Positions 43,153 through 53,501 are shown, numbered from the stretch's first letter. The stretch is 64,000 bases of DNA from Sphingobacterium daejeonense (GCF_901472535.1 NZ_LR590470.1:4668364-4732363), one strand, 5' to 3'. The notes: generated from the letters alone by a model not told the origin. Numbers and translations: made by a program.

Positions 43153-43903
43153 TTATTTTTCGTTGTTTAAGATTTTCACTAATTCATCTAGTTTATTGAT
43201 CTGTGGATTATGGTCTGCTTCCATTTCGATCACTTTCCAGTTATATTTCTTTGCTCGCGTTGAAAAGAAATAAAAATCATCCTTCCCTACCCCATTTTTT
43301 GGATCAAATGTCAAGATATACGTGCTGGGTATCTCTAATCTTTTGCTGTTTTTTAAAACTATGGATTCCTTAATAGATGCCAATGGATGTGGTACATCTC
43401 TTGGAAAGGCCGTTGTATCTTTTTACCCAAGACGGAAATACATATTCTCCATCTGGACTTGAAATGATGTCTGCTGTAGGGCTGCCTTCCACATAAGCAG
43501 CTACACTCTCTCCGTTTTCAGGAAGAAATGCATCTAAATAAATGACCTTTTTTAACTTCTCGGGAATACTGTCCGCCACTCCTGTTACGACCATCCCTCC
43601 GTAGCTGTGACCAATGAGTATAACAGAGTCCAGCCTTTCGAATAAAATCGTATTTACAACATCTTTGATGTGGGTGCTTAAGTTGATATCAGCGTTTGCC
43701 AAATGGTATCTCTCGCCTAATCCGGTAAGATTAACCCTATATACTTTCGAACCTAATTTCTCAAGTTCATTTGCGGTATTCTTGAATTGCCAAGATCCGC
43801 CCCATGCTCCGTGAACAATAACATAAGTTGGCTGTTGCGCAAAAATGTTTAAACAAGGAAAGCTCAACAACAGTATTAAAAATAGGGCAAACTTTTTCAT
43901 CAT
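43153..43903 (-). CDS. Secreted alpha/beta hydrolase (frameshifted)
   Basis: Signal peptide ends LNIFAQQ; then YVIVHGAWGGSWQF (oxyanion region), the nucleophile elbow IGHSYGGMVV and, after a break near 43385-43420, the catalytic His in MEADHNPQIN. About 249 residues. Esterase-like, substrate unknown. First gene of a four-gene minus-strand operon ending at the zinc-ribbon gene. Confidence 0.85.
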
Positions 43904-43919
43904 CTATAAAAATACGATT

Positions 43920-44633
43920 TTATGATGCAAAAATTAAAAATATACAAGGCTTCTTGTGCAAATCAATCGTTCTGTTCCTCCAATCAGCTATTGTTTTGGT
44001 TTTAATATACTCATCTTCACCTGTTACATTACATGCAACACATAGTTTTGTCTGGGGTTTGCAGCTTTTCAATAACTCGGAAAGCATTTGATTATTTCTA
44101 AAAGGTGTTTCAATAAAAATCTGCGTACTTCTTTCTCTGGCACTCTGATTTTCCAAATCCTTAATAGCTTTTGTTCTAGCACCTTTATCTATTGGAAGAT
44201 AACCTTTGAAGCTAAAATTTTGACCATTAAAGCCAGAGGCCATCAATCCCAATAGGATTGAACTTGGTCCTACCAATGGAATAACCCTGATTCCTCTTCT
44301 ATGAGCTTGGAATACCACATCAGCGCCTGGATCAGCAACCCCTGGGCAACCTGCTTCCGACATCAAACCCATATCACTGCCTTGCTCTACCGACTTGAAA
44401 ATTTCAGTATAATTAATCTTTTCACGGCTATGTTTACCATAATCATGGATAATAAGCTCACTCTGTGGCCTTTTAAGTCCCGCCTCTTTCAAGAATTTCC
44501 GAGCTGTTTTTTCATTCTCTACCACATATTCCTTGATATTATTGATGATATCGTAATGGAGAATGGTATATGAAGCTTTTTCGGCATGCTCTGCCAAGGG
44601 TACTGGGAGTAGATATAAAGTGCCTTTTGCCAT
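43920..44633 (-). CDS. SAM-dependent methyltransferase, RsmI/tetrapyrrole-methylase fold
   Basis: Intact 237 residues. SEAGCPGVADPGADVV and PLVGPSSILLGLMASGF are signatures of the RsmI-like tetrapyrrole methylase superfamily. RsmI methylates 16S rRNA C1402; this one is a Bacteroidota paralogue with a shortened N-terminus (MAKGTLYLLPVPL), so I do not commit to the rRNA target. It lies 16 bp upstream of the hydrolase and may head the operon. Confidence 0.75.
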   Translation of the reverse strand: MAKGTLYLLPVPLAEHAEKASYTILHYDIINNIKEYVVENEKTARKFLKEAGLKRPQSELIIHDYGKHSREKINYTEIFKSVEQGSDMGLMSEAGCPGVADPGADVVFQAHRRGIRVIPLVGPSSILLGLMASGFNGQNFSFKGYLPIDKGARTKAIKDLENQSARERSTQIFIETPFRNNQMLSELLKSCKPQTKLCVACNVTGEDEYIKTKTIADWRNRTIDLHKKPCIFLIFAS

Positions 44634-44860
44634 GTTACAAACCTAATCATTTGCCATTTAATTTAACAAAAATTGAGTTCTATTAATATTTTAACTTTTA
44701 CATAATTGAAATATTACATAAATAATTTGAGGCTTCAACTTTTTGTTTGTTACTTTATTTCAAACACTTATGGATTATTATTGTCTTATAAATGTAAATT
44801 AGAAGAACCATAATCTCGATATTTTGTCTAAATGAGGAGAATATATATATTTGGTTGACT

Positions 44861-45247
44861 ATGACAACACAAACTACATCAGGTGTAAAAATTTCAGTTG
44901 AATCCACTTATCAGTCTGAATATTCTAATCCAGAGAACGAACATTTCATGTTTGCCTACAGGATTACAATAGAAAACTTGAGTGAATATACCATTCAATT
45001 GGTAAGACGACATTGGAATATTTATGACTCTATTGGCTTGAATAAGCAAGTAGATGGTGATGGTGTGGTAGGCGAGCAACCAATCCTACAACCTGGGGAG
45101 ATGCATCAGTATGTATCGGGCTGTAACCTGAAAAGCGATATGGGTTTTATGGAAGGATACTATGAAATGATCCGTGAAATGGACAACTCTATCTTTCATG
45201 TTCATATCCCCAGATTCAATTTAATCGCTAACTATCGCCTTAATTAA
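44861..45247 (+). CDS. apaG: ApaG domain protein
   Basis: Intact 128 residues. The conserved ApaG stretch FAYRITIENLSEYTIQLVRRHW and VVGEQPILQPGEMHQYVSGC are visible. A small immunoglobulin-like fold linked to Co2+/Mg2+ homeostasis in other bacteria. The start is the ATG; an in-frame TTG six bases earlier is unlikely. Divergent from the RsmI-like gene across 227 bp that show no other gene. Confidence 0.92.
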   Translation: MTTQTTSGVKISVESTYQSEYSNPENEHFMFAYRITIENLSEYTIQLVRRHWNIYDSIGLNKQVDGDGVVGEQPILQPGEMHQYVSGCNLKSDMGFMEGYYEMIREMDNSIFHVHIPRFNLIANYRLN

Positions 45248-45313
45248 GGTACCCTCCTTCCGTCAACTTACTGTATACTTTTCATTATTAATTTATTCCT
45301 AATAAATATTTAA

Positions 45314-45321
45314 TAATTTTG
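45314..45321 (+). promoter_or_regulatory. -7 promoter box of the ABC-F gene
   Basis: TAATTTTG, exact TAnnTTTG match, about 28 bp before the GTG start. Confidence 0.5.
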
Positions 45322-45349
45322 TGCTTGGATTTTTACGTCAACACATCAA

Positions 45350-47194
45350 GTGAGTATTTTAAGCACAGAACAAGTCAGCCATTCTTACAACGACAAATGG
45401 TTATTTACTGATCTTCATTTTGCCTTACAAAAAGGAGATCGTGTGGCATTGGTCGGTATTAATGGTACCGGTAAATCTACACTATTAAAAATATTAGCAG
45501 AGATCGTTATTCCCAATAAAGGAAAGGTAGTCAAAGAAAAGGGATTAAGAGTCGGATACCTGCCTCAGGATCCAGATTTCTCTGACCTGAAGACCATCAA
45601 CGATTTTATTTTCAGCGCCGACAACGAACAACAGCAATTAATCAAAGAATATGAGGAACTTATTGAAAATGAAGATGTTACCTCTAAAAAATTCTTAGAA
45701 ATAACTGAAAAGCTTACCGCATTGAATGCTTGGGAATATGAAAATAACATCAAGACTATTCTCAGCAGGTTTCAGATCACCAATTTTGATCAGAGAATTG
45801 ATTCATTGAGTGGAGGTCAGAAAAAGCGTCTAGCATTGGCGAAATTATTGATAGATGAACCCGATATTTATATACTGGATGAGCCTACCAACCACTTGGA
45901 TATTGAGACTATCGAATGGGTAGAAAAGCTTTTGACCACAGGTAACAAAACAGTTTTGCTAGTTTCCCACGACAGGTATTTTTTAGACAACATCTGTACG
46001 GAGATTCGTGAGCTGGACAAAAGTCAGGTCTTTCTTTACAAAGGGAACTATGCTTATTTCTTGGAGAAGAAAGCAGAGCGGGAGGCCAATGAAATTTTGG
46101 CTGCAGACAAGGCGAGGAACCTTTGGAGAAAAGAACTTGATTGGATGCGGAGACAACCTCAAGCTCGTGGTACAAAAGCCAAGGCAAGGATAGAATCTTT
46201 TTATGATTTAGAAGAAAAATCCAAGGGACCAAGGAAGAAGGACCAGGTAGAATTGAGCATGCAAGTTTCGAGGCAAGGAAACAAAATTCTTGAAATTAAT
46301 GAAGCCTCATTTGCTGTTCCCAACAAGAACATCCTCTCCCCTTTTACCTATACTTTCAAGAAGTCGGACCGTATTGGCTTAGCCGGAAAAAATGGTAGTG
46401 GCAAGACCACTTTCCTTAATCTTATTACTGGAAATATCCAGCCGACCAGCGGTTCAGTTTCTATCGGTGAAACGACAAAGTACGGTTACTATAGACAAGA
46501 GGGTTTAAGTTTCAAATCCGATGAAAGAGTCTTGGACATTGTAAAAAATGTTGCGGACTACATTGAAATGATAAATGGAGAAGTGATCACTGCCTCCCAA
46601 TTATTGACTAAATTTCTCTTCCCTCCTGAAAAGCAATTTGGGTTTGTGAGCAAGCTGAGTGGTGGCGAAAAGAAGAGGCTTCAGTTGATGCGTGTGCTGA
46701 TGGCGAACCCGAACTTTTTGATTCTCGATGAGCCTTCCAATGATCTTGACATTGATACGTTGAATGTCTTGGAAGAGTTCTTGGAAAATTTTCCAGGGGT
46801 ATTGGTATTGGTTTCGCATGACCGCTACCTGATCGACAAGCTGACCGAGCAGCTCTTCATTTTCCCGGGAGATGGAAACATCGTTATCTATAATGGTAAC
46901 TATGCGGACTACAAACTGGAGCAAGAAGCATTGGTGAAAAAACCAGAAAAGAAAATAGAAAAAGCGAAGGCGCCAGAGAAGAAACAGAAGCTGAACTTCA
47001 AGGAGCAGAAAGAATTTGAAGGGCTGGAAAATGAAATTGCGGAACTAGAGGAAAAGGTAAATTCACTGACCGAGGAACTTTCAAAAACGGCGGACCACGT
47101 AGAGCTTCAGAAGATCGCCGAGGAGATCGAAAAAACAAAAACCACTCTCGACGAGAAGACCGAGAGATGGATGGAACTAGCAGAGTTTATATAG
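45350..47194 (+). CDS. ABC-F family ATPase (Uup-like)
   Basis: Intact 614 residues with a GTG start. Two ATPase modules, each with Walker A (GINGTGKST, GKNGSGKTT) and signature (LSGGQKKR, LSGGEKKR), and a C-terminal coiled coil (FEGLENEIAELEEKVNSL) as in Uup. ABC-F proteins act on ribosomes; Uup-type ones also affect DNA transactions. No transmembrane domain, so not a transporter. The stop is immediately followed by a parS-like palindrome. Confidence 0.9.
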   Translation: MSILSTEQVSHSYNDKWLFTDLHFALQKGDRVALVGINGTGKSTLLKILAEIVIPNKGKVVKEKGLRVGYLPQDPDFSDLKTINDFIFSADNEQQQLIKEYEELIENEDVTSKKFLEITEKLTALNAWEYENNIKTILSRFQITNFDQRIDSLSGGQKKRLALAKLLIDEPDIYILDEPTNHLDIETIEWVEKLLTTGNKTVLLVSHDRYFLDNICTEIRELDKSQVFLYKGNYAYFLEKKAEREANEILAADKARNLWRKELDWMRRQPQARGTKAKARIESFYDLEEKSKGPRKKDQVELSMQVSRQGNKILEINEASFAVPNKNILSPFTYTFKKSDRIGLAGKNGSGKTTFLNLITGNIQPTSGSVSIGETTKYGYYRQEGLSFKSDERVLDIVKNVADYIEMINGEVITASQLLTKFLFPPEKQFGFVSKLSGGEKKRLQLMRVLMANPNFLILDEPSNDLDIDTLNVLEEFLENFPGVLVLVSHDRYLIDKLTEQLFIFPGDGNIVIYNGNYADYKLEQEALVKKPEKKIEKAKAPEKKQKLNFKEQKEFEGLENEIAELEEKVNSLTEELSKTADHVELQKIAEEIEKTKTTLDEKTERWMELAEFI

Positions 47195-47195
47195 C

Positions 47196-47209
47196 GTTTC
47201 ACGTGAAAC
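47196..47209. promoter_or_regulatory. parS site 1 (ParB-binding palindrome)
   Basis: GTTTCACGTGAAAC, the exact 14-bp core of the widely conserved parS. It starts one base after the ABC-F stop codon. Confidence 0.85.
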
Positions 47210-47231
47210 TCCAACAAGGAGATTGAAAAGA

Positions 47232-47245
47232 GTTTCACGTGAAAC
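47232..47245. promoter_or_regulatory. parS site 2 (ParB-binding palindrome)
   Basis: A second exact copy of GTTTCACGTGAAAC, 36 bp after the first and 13 bp before the mnmG ATG. Confidence 0.85.
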
Positions 47246-47258
47246 TAGAAAAAGATAT

Positions 47259-49118
47259 ATGTTCAATAAATATAATGTCATTGTAGTTGGAGCCGGCCAT
47301 GCCGGATGTGAGGCGGCAGCAGCAGCTGCCAATTTAGGTTCATCGGTTTTATTGATCACCATGAACATGGGCGTTATTGCCCAAATGAGTTGCAACCCCG
47401 CAATCGGCGGAGTAGCAAAAGGACAGATCGTAAGAGAGATCGACGCCATGGGTGGATACACCGGAATCATCGCCGATAAGTCAACCATACAATTCAGGAT
47501 GCTCAATAAATCCAAAGGTCCCGCTATGTGGAGCCCAAGGACACAGAACGACAGAATGCGCTTTGCAGAAGAATGGAGATTGACACTCGAGTCAATCCCA
47601 AATCTGGATATGTGGCAAGATACCGTCAAAGAAGTAATCGTAGAAAACGGACAAGCTAAAGGAGTGATAACCTCCATGGGAATCCGTATCGAAGCTGATG
47701 CCGTAGTATTAACAAACGGGACTTTCCTTAACGGTGTAATCCATGTGGGTGAGAAAAAATTCGGCGGCGGTAGAACTGGTGAAAAAGCAGCAACCGGACT
47801 GACCGAACAGTTGGTATCACTAGGTTTCGAATCCGGAAGAATGAAAACTGGAACTCCCCCACGCGTGGATGGAAGAAGCCTGAATTATGAACTGATGGAA
47901 GAACAATGGGGAGATGTTTCACGTGGAAGATTCTCTTATACCGATGTTGAAATTCCACAGGAACAGCGGTGTTGTTGGATCACTTACACCAACTCAGCAG
48001 TACACGAAATATTGAAGACTGGATTTGAAAAGTCTCCTATGTTCACCGGAAGAATCAAAGGACTCGGACCTCGATACTGCCCTTCCATCGAAGATAAAAT
48101 CAATAGATTCGCAGAACGTGAAAGACACCAAATATTCGTGGAACCGGAAGGTTTCAGAACAGTGGAAATTTATGTCAACGGTTTCTCAACATCTCTCCCA
48201 GAAGACGTACAGCTAAAAGCTTTGCAACTCATACCAGGATTTGAAAATGCCAAAATGTACAGACCGGGATATGCCATAGAATATGACTACTTCCCTCCTA
48301 TGCAACTCGACCTGACATTGGAAACACTATCCGTAAAACACCTCTTCTTCGCAGGACAGATTAACGGAACAACAGGATACGAAGAAGCAGCAGCACAAGG
48401 ATTCGTCGCTGGTATAAATGCACACCAAAGAATCAACGATCAACACGAACTCATCCTGAAAAGATCCGAATCCTATATAGGTGTACTGATCGATGACCTC
48501 GTAACAAAAGGTACTGATGAACCCTACCGTATGTTCACATCAAGAGCTGAACATAGACTTCTACTTAGACAGGATAATGCCGATATCAGACTGACACCAA
48601 TGGCACATAAATTGGGATTGGTATCCGATGAAAGACTTCAAAAAGTTAATGACAAAATCAATAACTCCGATAGAATTGTAGACTACCTTAAAAATAATTC
48701 AATAGGTACATCAGAGATGAACCCAATACTGGAGGAAAAAGGTTCAAGTCCAATAACCCAAAAATCAAGACTCTTCGGAATCCTGTCAAGACCACAAATT
48801 GAAATCGAAGACATTATCAAAGCTGATAAAGACTTTGCTGAATTCATTACTAATTTTGATGAAGACAACATAGAACAGGCAGGCATCAAAGTTAAATACG
48901 ATAGCTACTTCGAGAAAGAAATGGAAATCGTGAACAAGATGAAGAAAATGGAAGACAAAGAAATCAATCCGGAATTTGACTATAATTCATTAACTTCACT
49001 ATCAATTGAAGCTAGACAAAAACTGTTGAAGGTAAAACCAAGAACACTTGGACAAGCATCTAGAATTTCAGGGGTATCACCGGCAGATATCAGCGTTTTG
49101 ATGGTACACATGAGTTAA
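47259..49118 (+). CDS. mnmG: tRNA uridine-34 carboxymethylaminomethyl enzyme MnmG (GidA)
   Basis: Intact 619 residues starting MFNKYNVIVVGAGHAGCEAA, the FAD Rossmann motif. GTFLNGVIHVG, KTGTPPRVDG and the closing GVSPADISVLMVH are family hallmarks. With MnmE it modifies U34 of certain tRNAs, using FAD and 5,10-methylenetetrahydrofolate. I use the ATG at 47259: an in-frame ATG 12 codons earlier would start inside the parS pair. It contains a third parS-like sequence. Confidence 0.95.
   Translation: MFNKYNVIVVGAGHAGCEAAAAAANLGSSVLLITMNMGVIAQMSCNPAIGGVAKGQIVREIDAMGGYTGIIADKSTIQFRMLNKSKGPAMWSPRTQNDRMRFAEEWRLTLESIPNLDMWQDTVKEVIVENGQAKGVITSMGIRIEADAVVLTNGTFLNGVIHVGEKKFGGGRTGEKAATGLTEQLVSLGFESGRMKTGTPPRVDGRSLNYELMEEQWGDVSRGRFSYTDVEIPQEQRCCWITYTNSAVHEILKTGFEKSPMFTGRIKGLGPRYCPSIEDKINRFAERERHQIFVEPEGFRTVEIYVNGFSTSLPEDVQLKALQLIPGFENAKMYRPGYAIEYDYFPPMQLDLTLETLSVKHLFFAGQINGTTGYEEAAAQGFVAGINAHQRINDQHELILKRSESYIGVLIDDLVTKGTDEPYRMFTSRAEHRLLLRQDNADIRLTPMAHKLGLVSDERLQKVNDKINNSDRIVDYLKNNSIGTSEMNPILEEKGSSPITQKSRLFGILSRPQIEIEDIIKADKDFAEFITNFDEDNIEQAGIKVKYDSYFEKEMEIVNKMKKMEDKEINPEFDYNSLTSLSIEARQKLLKVKPRTLGQASRISGVSPADISVLMVHMS
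47915..47930. promoter_or_regulatory. parS-like site inside mnmG (14 of 16 matches)
   Basis: TGTTTCACGTGGAAGA differs from the 16-bp parS consensus at two positions; it lies in the mnmG coding region about 0.7 kb from the exact sites. Confidence 0.5.
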
Positions 49119-49195
49119 ATAACTGATTTTCAGTAGTTTAAACAATAAAAACAATAAGCTAAAATAAAACGATTTAAGACACTATTTTAAATTTT

Positions 49196-50877
49196 ATGAC
49201 TCAGCTATCCAAAAAAGATAATAATTCGTTAAATCGCCTTAAAACAGCTTTATTTCCAAACCTAATCTTTTTAGGTCTTGCATTCATGATATCATTGAGT
49301 TTTATCCAATGTGCAAACATGCAAAGACCAACTGGAGGACCAAAAAGATTCTACACCACCAGAATTATTAGGAGTCACACCCCCTAACCTATCCAAAAAT
49401 TTTAAGGAGAAAGTTATCGAAATGACTTTTGATGAATTTATAAAAACGGTGAACCCAGGAAAGGAATTCAATATCTCTCCGGATGTAGAAACTCAACCAA
49501 TCTATAAAGTCAGGAAAAAAAGATTCATCATCGAATTGCCAGATTCATTGGAAGAAAATACAACCTATACTATAAATTTTGGTAAAGGCCTAGTCGACTT
49601 CAATGAAGGAAATCCATTTATCAATTACAACTATGTATTTGCCACTGGTGATGAATTAGATTCTTTGAGCATTTCAGGAAGAGTGCTGAATGGATATACC
49701 AAAGACTTTAATCTTGAAAAAGACAAAGAAGTCATTGCTATTCTTATTCCTACTTCTCGCGATTCTATCTTTGGTAAAAAAGAAAGCTTCTTATTACACA
49801 ACTGTAGACTCATCCGGAAATTTTAGTTTCAATAACCTCAGGGAAGATACATACAGGGTTTATGCATTAAAAGACATGAACAATGATAAGGTCTATAATG
49901 GAAATGATGAATGGATAGGATTTTTAAATGATAGTATTACCCTTAATCAAAATGTTTCAGGACTGCTATTGGAATACACGAAGGGTGTCCCTAACATATT
50001 CAGGAATCTAGAGAAAAAAATTGATAACGATGGAGCCATATTATTGACGTTTAATCGTCCATTACAGGAACCAGATTTACGAATAATATCTCCTAATCAA
50101 TTGGATAACAATAAATTAATCAAATACAAACCTACTTTAGATACTGCGAAAATCTATTTGGAAAATCTAGAATTTGATTCTTTAAAGATTGAAGTGGCTG
50201 AAAATAACACTCCAATTGATACTATAGATTTAAGGAAAGCTAGAAACCTAAAAATAGACAATACTATTGTTCCTAAATTGAACATCAACAATAAGGTTGA
50301 TAGAATAAAACATATTGAATTTACATCTGAATACCCAATTGCATCGGTTGATAAAAATAAAATACTAATATTGGAAGATTCTGTTTCTAGAAGGAACTTC
50401 CAGCTGCAAACAAGATTCATTGAATAGGGAAATGTACCATATCCGATTCAATTGGAGACCAAACAGAAATTATGAGCTTGTAGTACAAGAAGGTGCTATT
50501 TTAGGTCCATTTGATGAAACAAACAAAGAGTTTAAATCTCAGTTTACGTTGAATGAAACGAGAATTACGGCGATATAAACCTCACATTTACAGGTTTGGA
50601 TTCTGCTCAGAATTATATCGTAGAATTGATCGATGAAACCAAAAGAAAATTGTTTGATGTCAGAAAATTACCTGCAGATAAAATCATGCGATATATTAAA
50701 TTTCCAGGTGGCAAATATTCTATACGTTTGATTGAAGATGCCAATAACAATGGCAAATGGGACGCTGGTGATGTATATAAGGGAATCCAGGCAGAAAGAA
50801 TCTGGTATCTGGATAGAACATTTACAATAAGGGCAAATTGGGAGCAGAATGAAACAATAGATGTTTCATTTAAATAG
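49196..50877 (+). CDS. Ig-like domain lipoprotein (frameshifted)
   Basis: The N-terminus has a hydrophobic lipoprotein signal ending FIQCANMQ followed by PTGGPKD-type and TPPELLGVTPPNLS, the classic Bacteroidota start of Big_5/SbsA Ig-like lipoproteins. Two or more beta-sandwich domains follow. Breaks near 49345, 49800, 50405 and 50570 are needed to join it. About 560 residues. Cell-surface or periplasmic, role unknown. It ends in the space before the convergent carbonic-anhydrase-like gene. Confidence 0.75.
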
Positions 50878-50881
50878 CTAC

Positions 50882-51391
50882 TCAGTAAACCAAGATGAAT
50901 AAAGCACATAATTGTGCGGTAATTTTCTTTAATAAATTAAGCTGCTCATCGGTGAGCGGCTTAATTTTTTTGGCAGGAACACCAGCGTAGAGAAATCCAG
51001 ATTCACAAACCATATTTTCCAAGACTACAGCTCCTGCTGCAATAATAACATTCGACTGAATATGTGCCTTATCCATTACAATCGCACCCATACCTATTAA
51101 CACATAATCATCTATCACACAACCATGTACGATAGCATTGTGACCGATATTAACATAGTTACCAACATCAGTACCGTTCTTCTCATAGGTACCGTGAATA
51201 GTCACATTATCTTGGATATTGGAGTAATTACCTATCTTAATATAATTAACGTCACCACGAATAACTGCATTAAACCAAACCGAACAGTGTGAACCTATAG
51301 TTACATCACCTACAATAGTACAATTAGGCGCTATAAAGCTATCTCCCTCTATTTCTGGTGTTTTCCCTTTAACTGGTAAAATCGTCGCCAT
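50882..51391 (-). CDS. Gamma carbonic anhydrase family protein
   Basis: Intact 169 residues. Left-handed beta-helix hexapeptide repeats are obvious (TIVGDVTIGSHCSVWFNAVIRG, NYSNIQDNVTIHG, YVNIGHNAIVHGC). The metal histidines of gamma-carbonic anhydrase are present in TIHGTYEKN, NIGHNAIVHG. Probably a zinc/iron hydratase of the YrdA/CaiE-like branch. The C-terminal tail beyond LLKKI is unusual in sequence; a shift there cannot be excluded. Confidence 0.85.
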   Translation of the reverse strand: MATILPVKGKTPEIEGDSFIAPNCTIVGDVTIGSHCSVWFNAVIRGDVNYIKIGNYSNIQDNVTIHGTYEKNGTDVGNYVNIGHNAIVHGCVIDDYVLIGMGAIVMDKAHIQSNVIIAAGAVVLENMVCESGFLYAGVPAKKIKPLTDEQLNLLKKITAQLCALFILVY

Positions 51392-51412
51392 AAATTGAAT
51401 TAAACAATAATA

Positions 51413-53008
51413 TTAAAGAATTGTATCTTCCAATACTTCAGCATGGTTCGGATAATCCGTAGTATAATGAAGTCCCCTACTCTCTTTCCTCTGCATTGCT
51501 GATTTTTACAACAAGGTAAGCAACCTGAATAACATTACGCAACTCACATAACTTGACAGAAAGCTTAGTGTTCTTATAAAAAGACTCTGTTTCTTCATGT
51601 AAAAGACCTAACCTACGCATAGCTCTTTCCAATCTAAAATCAGATCGTACGATACCTACATAATCACTCATCAAATTTTTGTGTTTCACGTAGATTGTGC
51701 GTAACCAAAATATCCTCGTTCAATAATTGAGTATTCGACTCATCCCAAGATGGTACATGATCCTGAAATTCAAGGTTAGCAATATGCTTGCTTGCATCTT
51801 CGAAAATACGATGTGCATAAACTGCCGCCTCTAGTAAAGAATTGGAAGCCAACCTATTAGCACCGTGTAATCCTGTTGATGAACATTCACCACAAGCATA
51901 TAGACTCTTAATAGAAGTAGCCCATATTCATCAACCAGAATTCCTCCACATAAATAGTGGGCAGCAGGACTTAACAGGAATAAGATCTTTGGTCATATCC
52001 AATCCTATAGAAAGACACTTTTCATAGATATTTGGAAAATGCGATAATATATCTGCTTTAGATCGATGTCTAATATCCAGGTAAACATAATCCAAACCTG
52101 ATTTCTTCATCTCAGCATCAATTGCTCGAGCGACAATATCCCTTGGAGCTAATGAACCTCTTTCATCATATTCCTCCATAAAAGACTCACCATTCGCTCT
52201 TTTTAAAATACCACCAAATCCTCTTACAGCTTCAGAAATAAGAAAAGCAGGATATTCCCTTGGATTATAAAGAGCCGTAGGATGGAATTGAATGAATTCC
52301 ATATTTCTAACTTTACCTTTTGCTCGATAAACCATGGCAATACCATCACCTGTTGCAATGGTAGGATTTGTAGTACTAGAATAAATATGGCCAGCACCTC
52401 CAGTTGCCATTAAAGTGATTTTTGAAAGGATCTTTTCAACATGCCCTGTTTGTGTATTAAAAGCATATATACCAAAGCAATTGATATCATTCGTCCGTTT
52501 ATCCACATGTACACCCAGATGATGTTGAGTAATCAAGTCAACGGCAAAGTAATGTGTTAATATCTCAATATTAGGTTCAGCATGTACTTTTTCCAATAGA
52601 GCACGCTCAATCTCATAACCCGTAATATCCTTATAATGAAGGATTCTATGTTCTGAATGGCCACCTTCTCGAGCTAAATCATATTCACCAGAATCTTCCT
52701 TGTCAAAAGTTGTCCCATAAGAAATTAACTCTGCAATGCGTTCTGGACCTTCTTTAACAACGTTTTCCACAACTTGCGCATCACATAAATCCATCACCTG
52801 CAATTAAGGTATCCTCAATATGCTTATCAAAGCTATCATCTTCATCGGTAACGACGGCGACTCCACCCTGAGCATATTTCGTATTTGACTCATCCTCATT
52901 GGATTTCGTCACGATCAGTACTTTCCCAAGCTTCGCTGCTTTTAGTGCAAAACTCAATCCGGCAATACCGGAACCAACGATCAAAAAATCAACTTTTCTA
53001 TCTAGCAT
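51413..53008 (-). CDS. nadB: L-aspartate oxidase (frameshifted)
   Basis: The FAD motif FLIVGSGIAGLSFALKAA opens the protein, followed by REGGHSEHRILHYKD, MATGGAGHIYSSTTNP and MEFIQFHPTALYNP, all diagnostic of L-aspartate oxidase, and SLAPRDIVARAID near the end of the FAD domain. It oxidises aspartate to iminoaspartate for quinolinate synthesis. Breaks near 52790, 51920, 51675 and 51485. About 532 residues. Divergent from nadA across the origin-like region. Confidence 0.92.
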
Positions 53009-53036
53009 GTAATCTTAATTGTAGATGCTTTCTTTA

Positions 53037-53501
53037 ATTCCTATTAAACCAACAAATTAACAAATAATGTGCAAAACGTGTAAATAACTCGTGGATTAAA
53101 ATGTAAAACTTCTTTTATTTCCACAATACTAGCAATTTTCACACATGTATTACCAAAATATTAAGAGAATATGATTCAAATATTAACAACTTCCGAACAA
53201 TTATAATTTCACATCAAAATATGGAAAAAATAAATGGTCAAAAACGAGAGGATTGAAAATCAATACTTAAGCCCCAGAAACCTGTGGATAAATTGTGAAT
53301 AACTATAGAATATCCACTAAAAAAAATAAATTTCAATTGAATTATCCCCATTTTCCACATGCTAATAAACAACAAGATTCTTCTTTAAAAAAAGAGTTAT
53401 TATTTATTGAAAAAAAGGAATGTGGATTTCGTTTCGTTTTCTTTCTTTACTTTTGTGATGTTAGGTAGTCAAAGAGAAAGTAATCAACTTAGAAAAACCA
53501 A
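53037..53501. other. Candidate chromosomal origin (oriC) between nadB and nadA
   Basis: 465 bp without a gene, strongly AT-rich. Two consensus DnaA boxes sit side by side in the same orientation: TGTGGATAA (53283-53291) and TGTGAATAA (53294-53302). One-mismatch boxes TTATCCCCA (53342-53350), TTTTCCACA (53351-53359) and TGTAAATAA (53079-53087) flank them, next to A/T tracts suited to unwinding. Two parS sites are 6 kb away. Confidence 0.55.
53448..53455 (+). promoter_or_regulatory. -7 promoter box of nadA
   Basis: TACTTTTG, exact TAnnTTTG match, 46 bp before the nadA ATG. Confidence 0.5.

Noticed and set aside
47223..47258. Earlier in-frame start of mnmG encoding MKRVSRETRKRY
   Set aside because: This stretch translates the parS palindrome; family members start at the MFNKYNVIVVGAG position.
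51682..51697. TGTTTCACGT half-site in nadB
   Set aside because: Only the left half of parS matches; it lies in coding sequence and is not palindromic.
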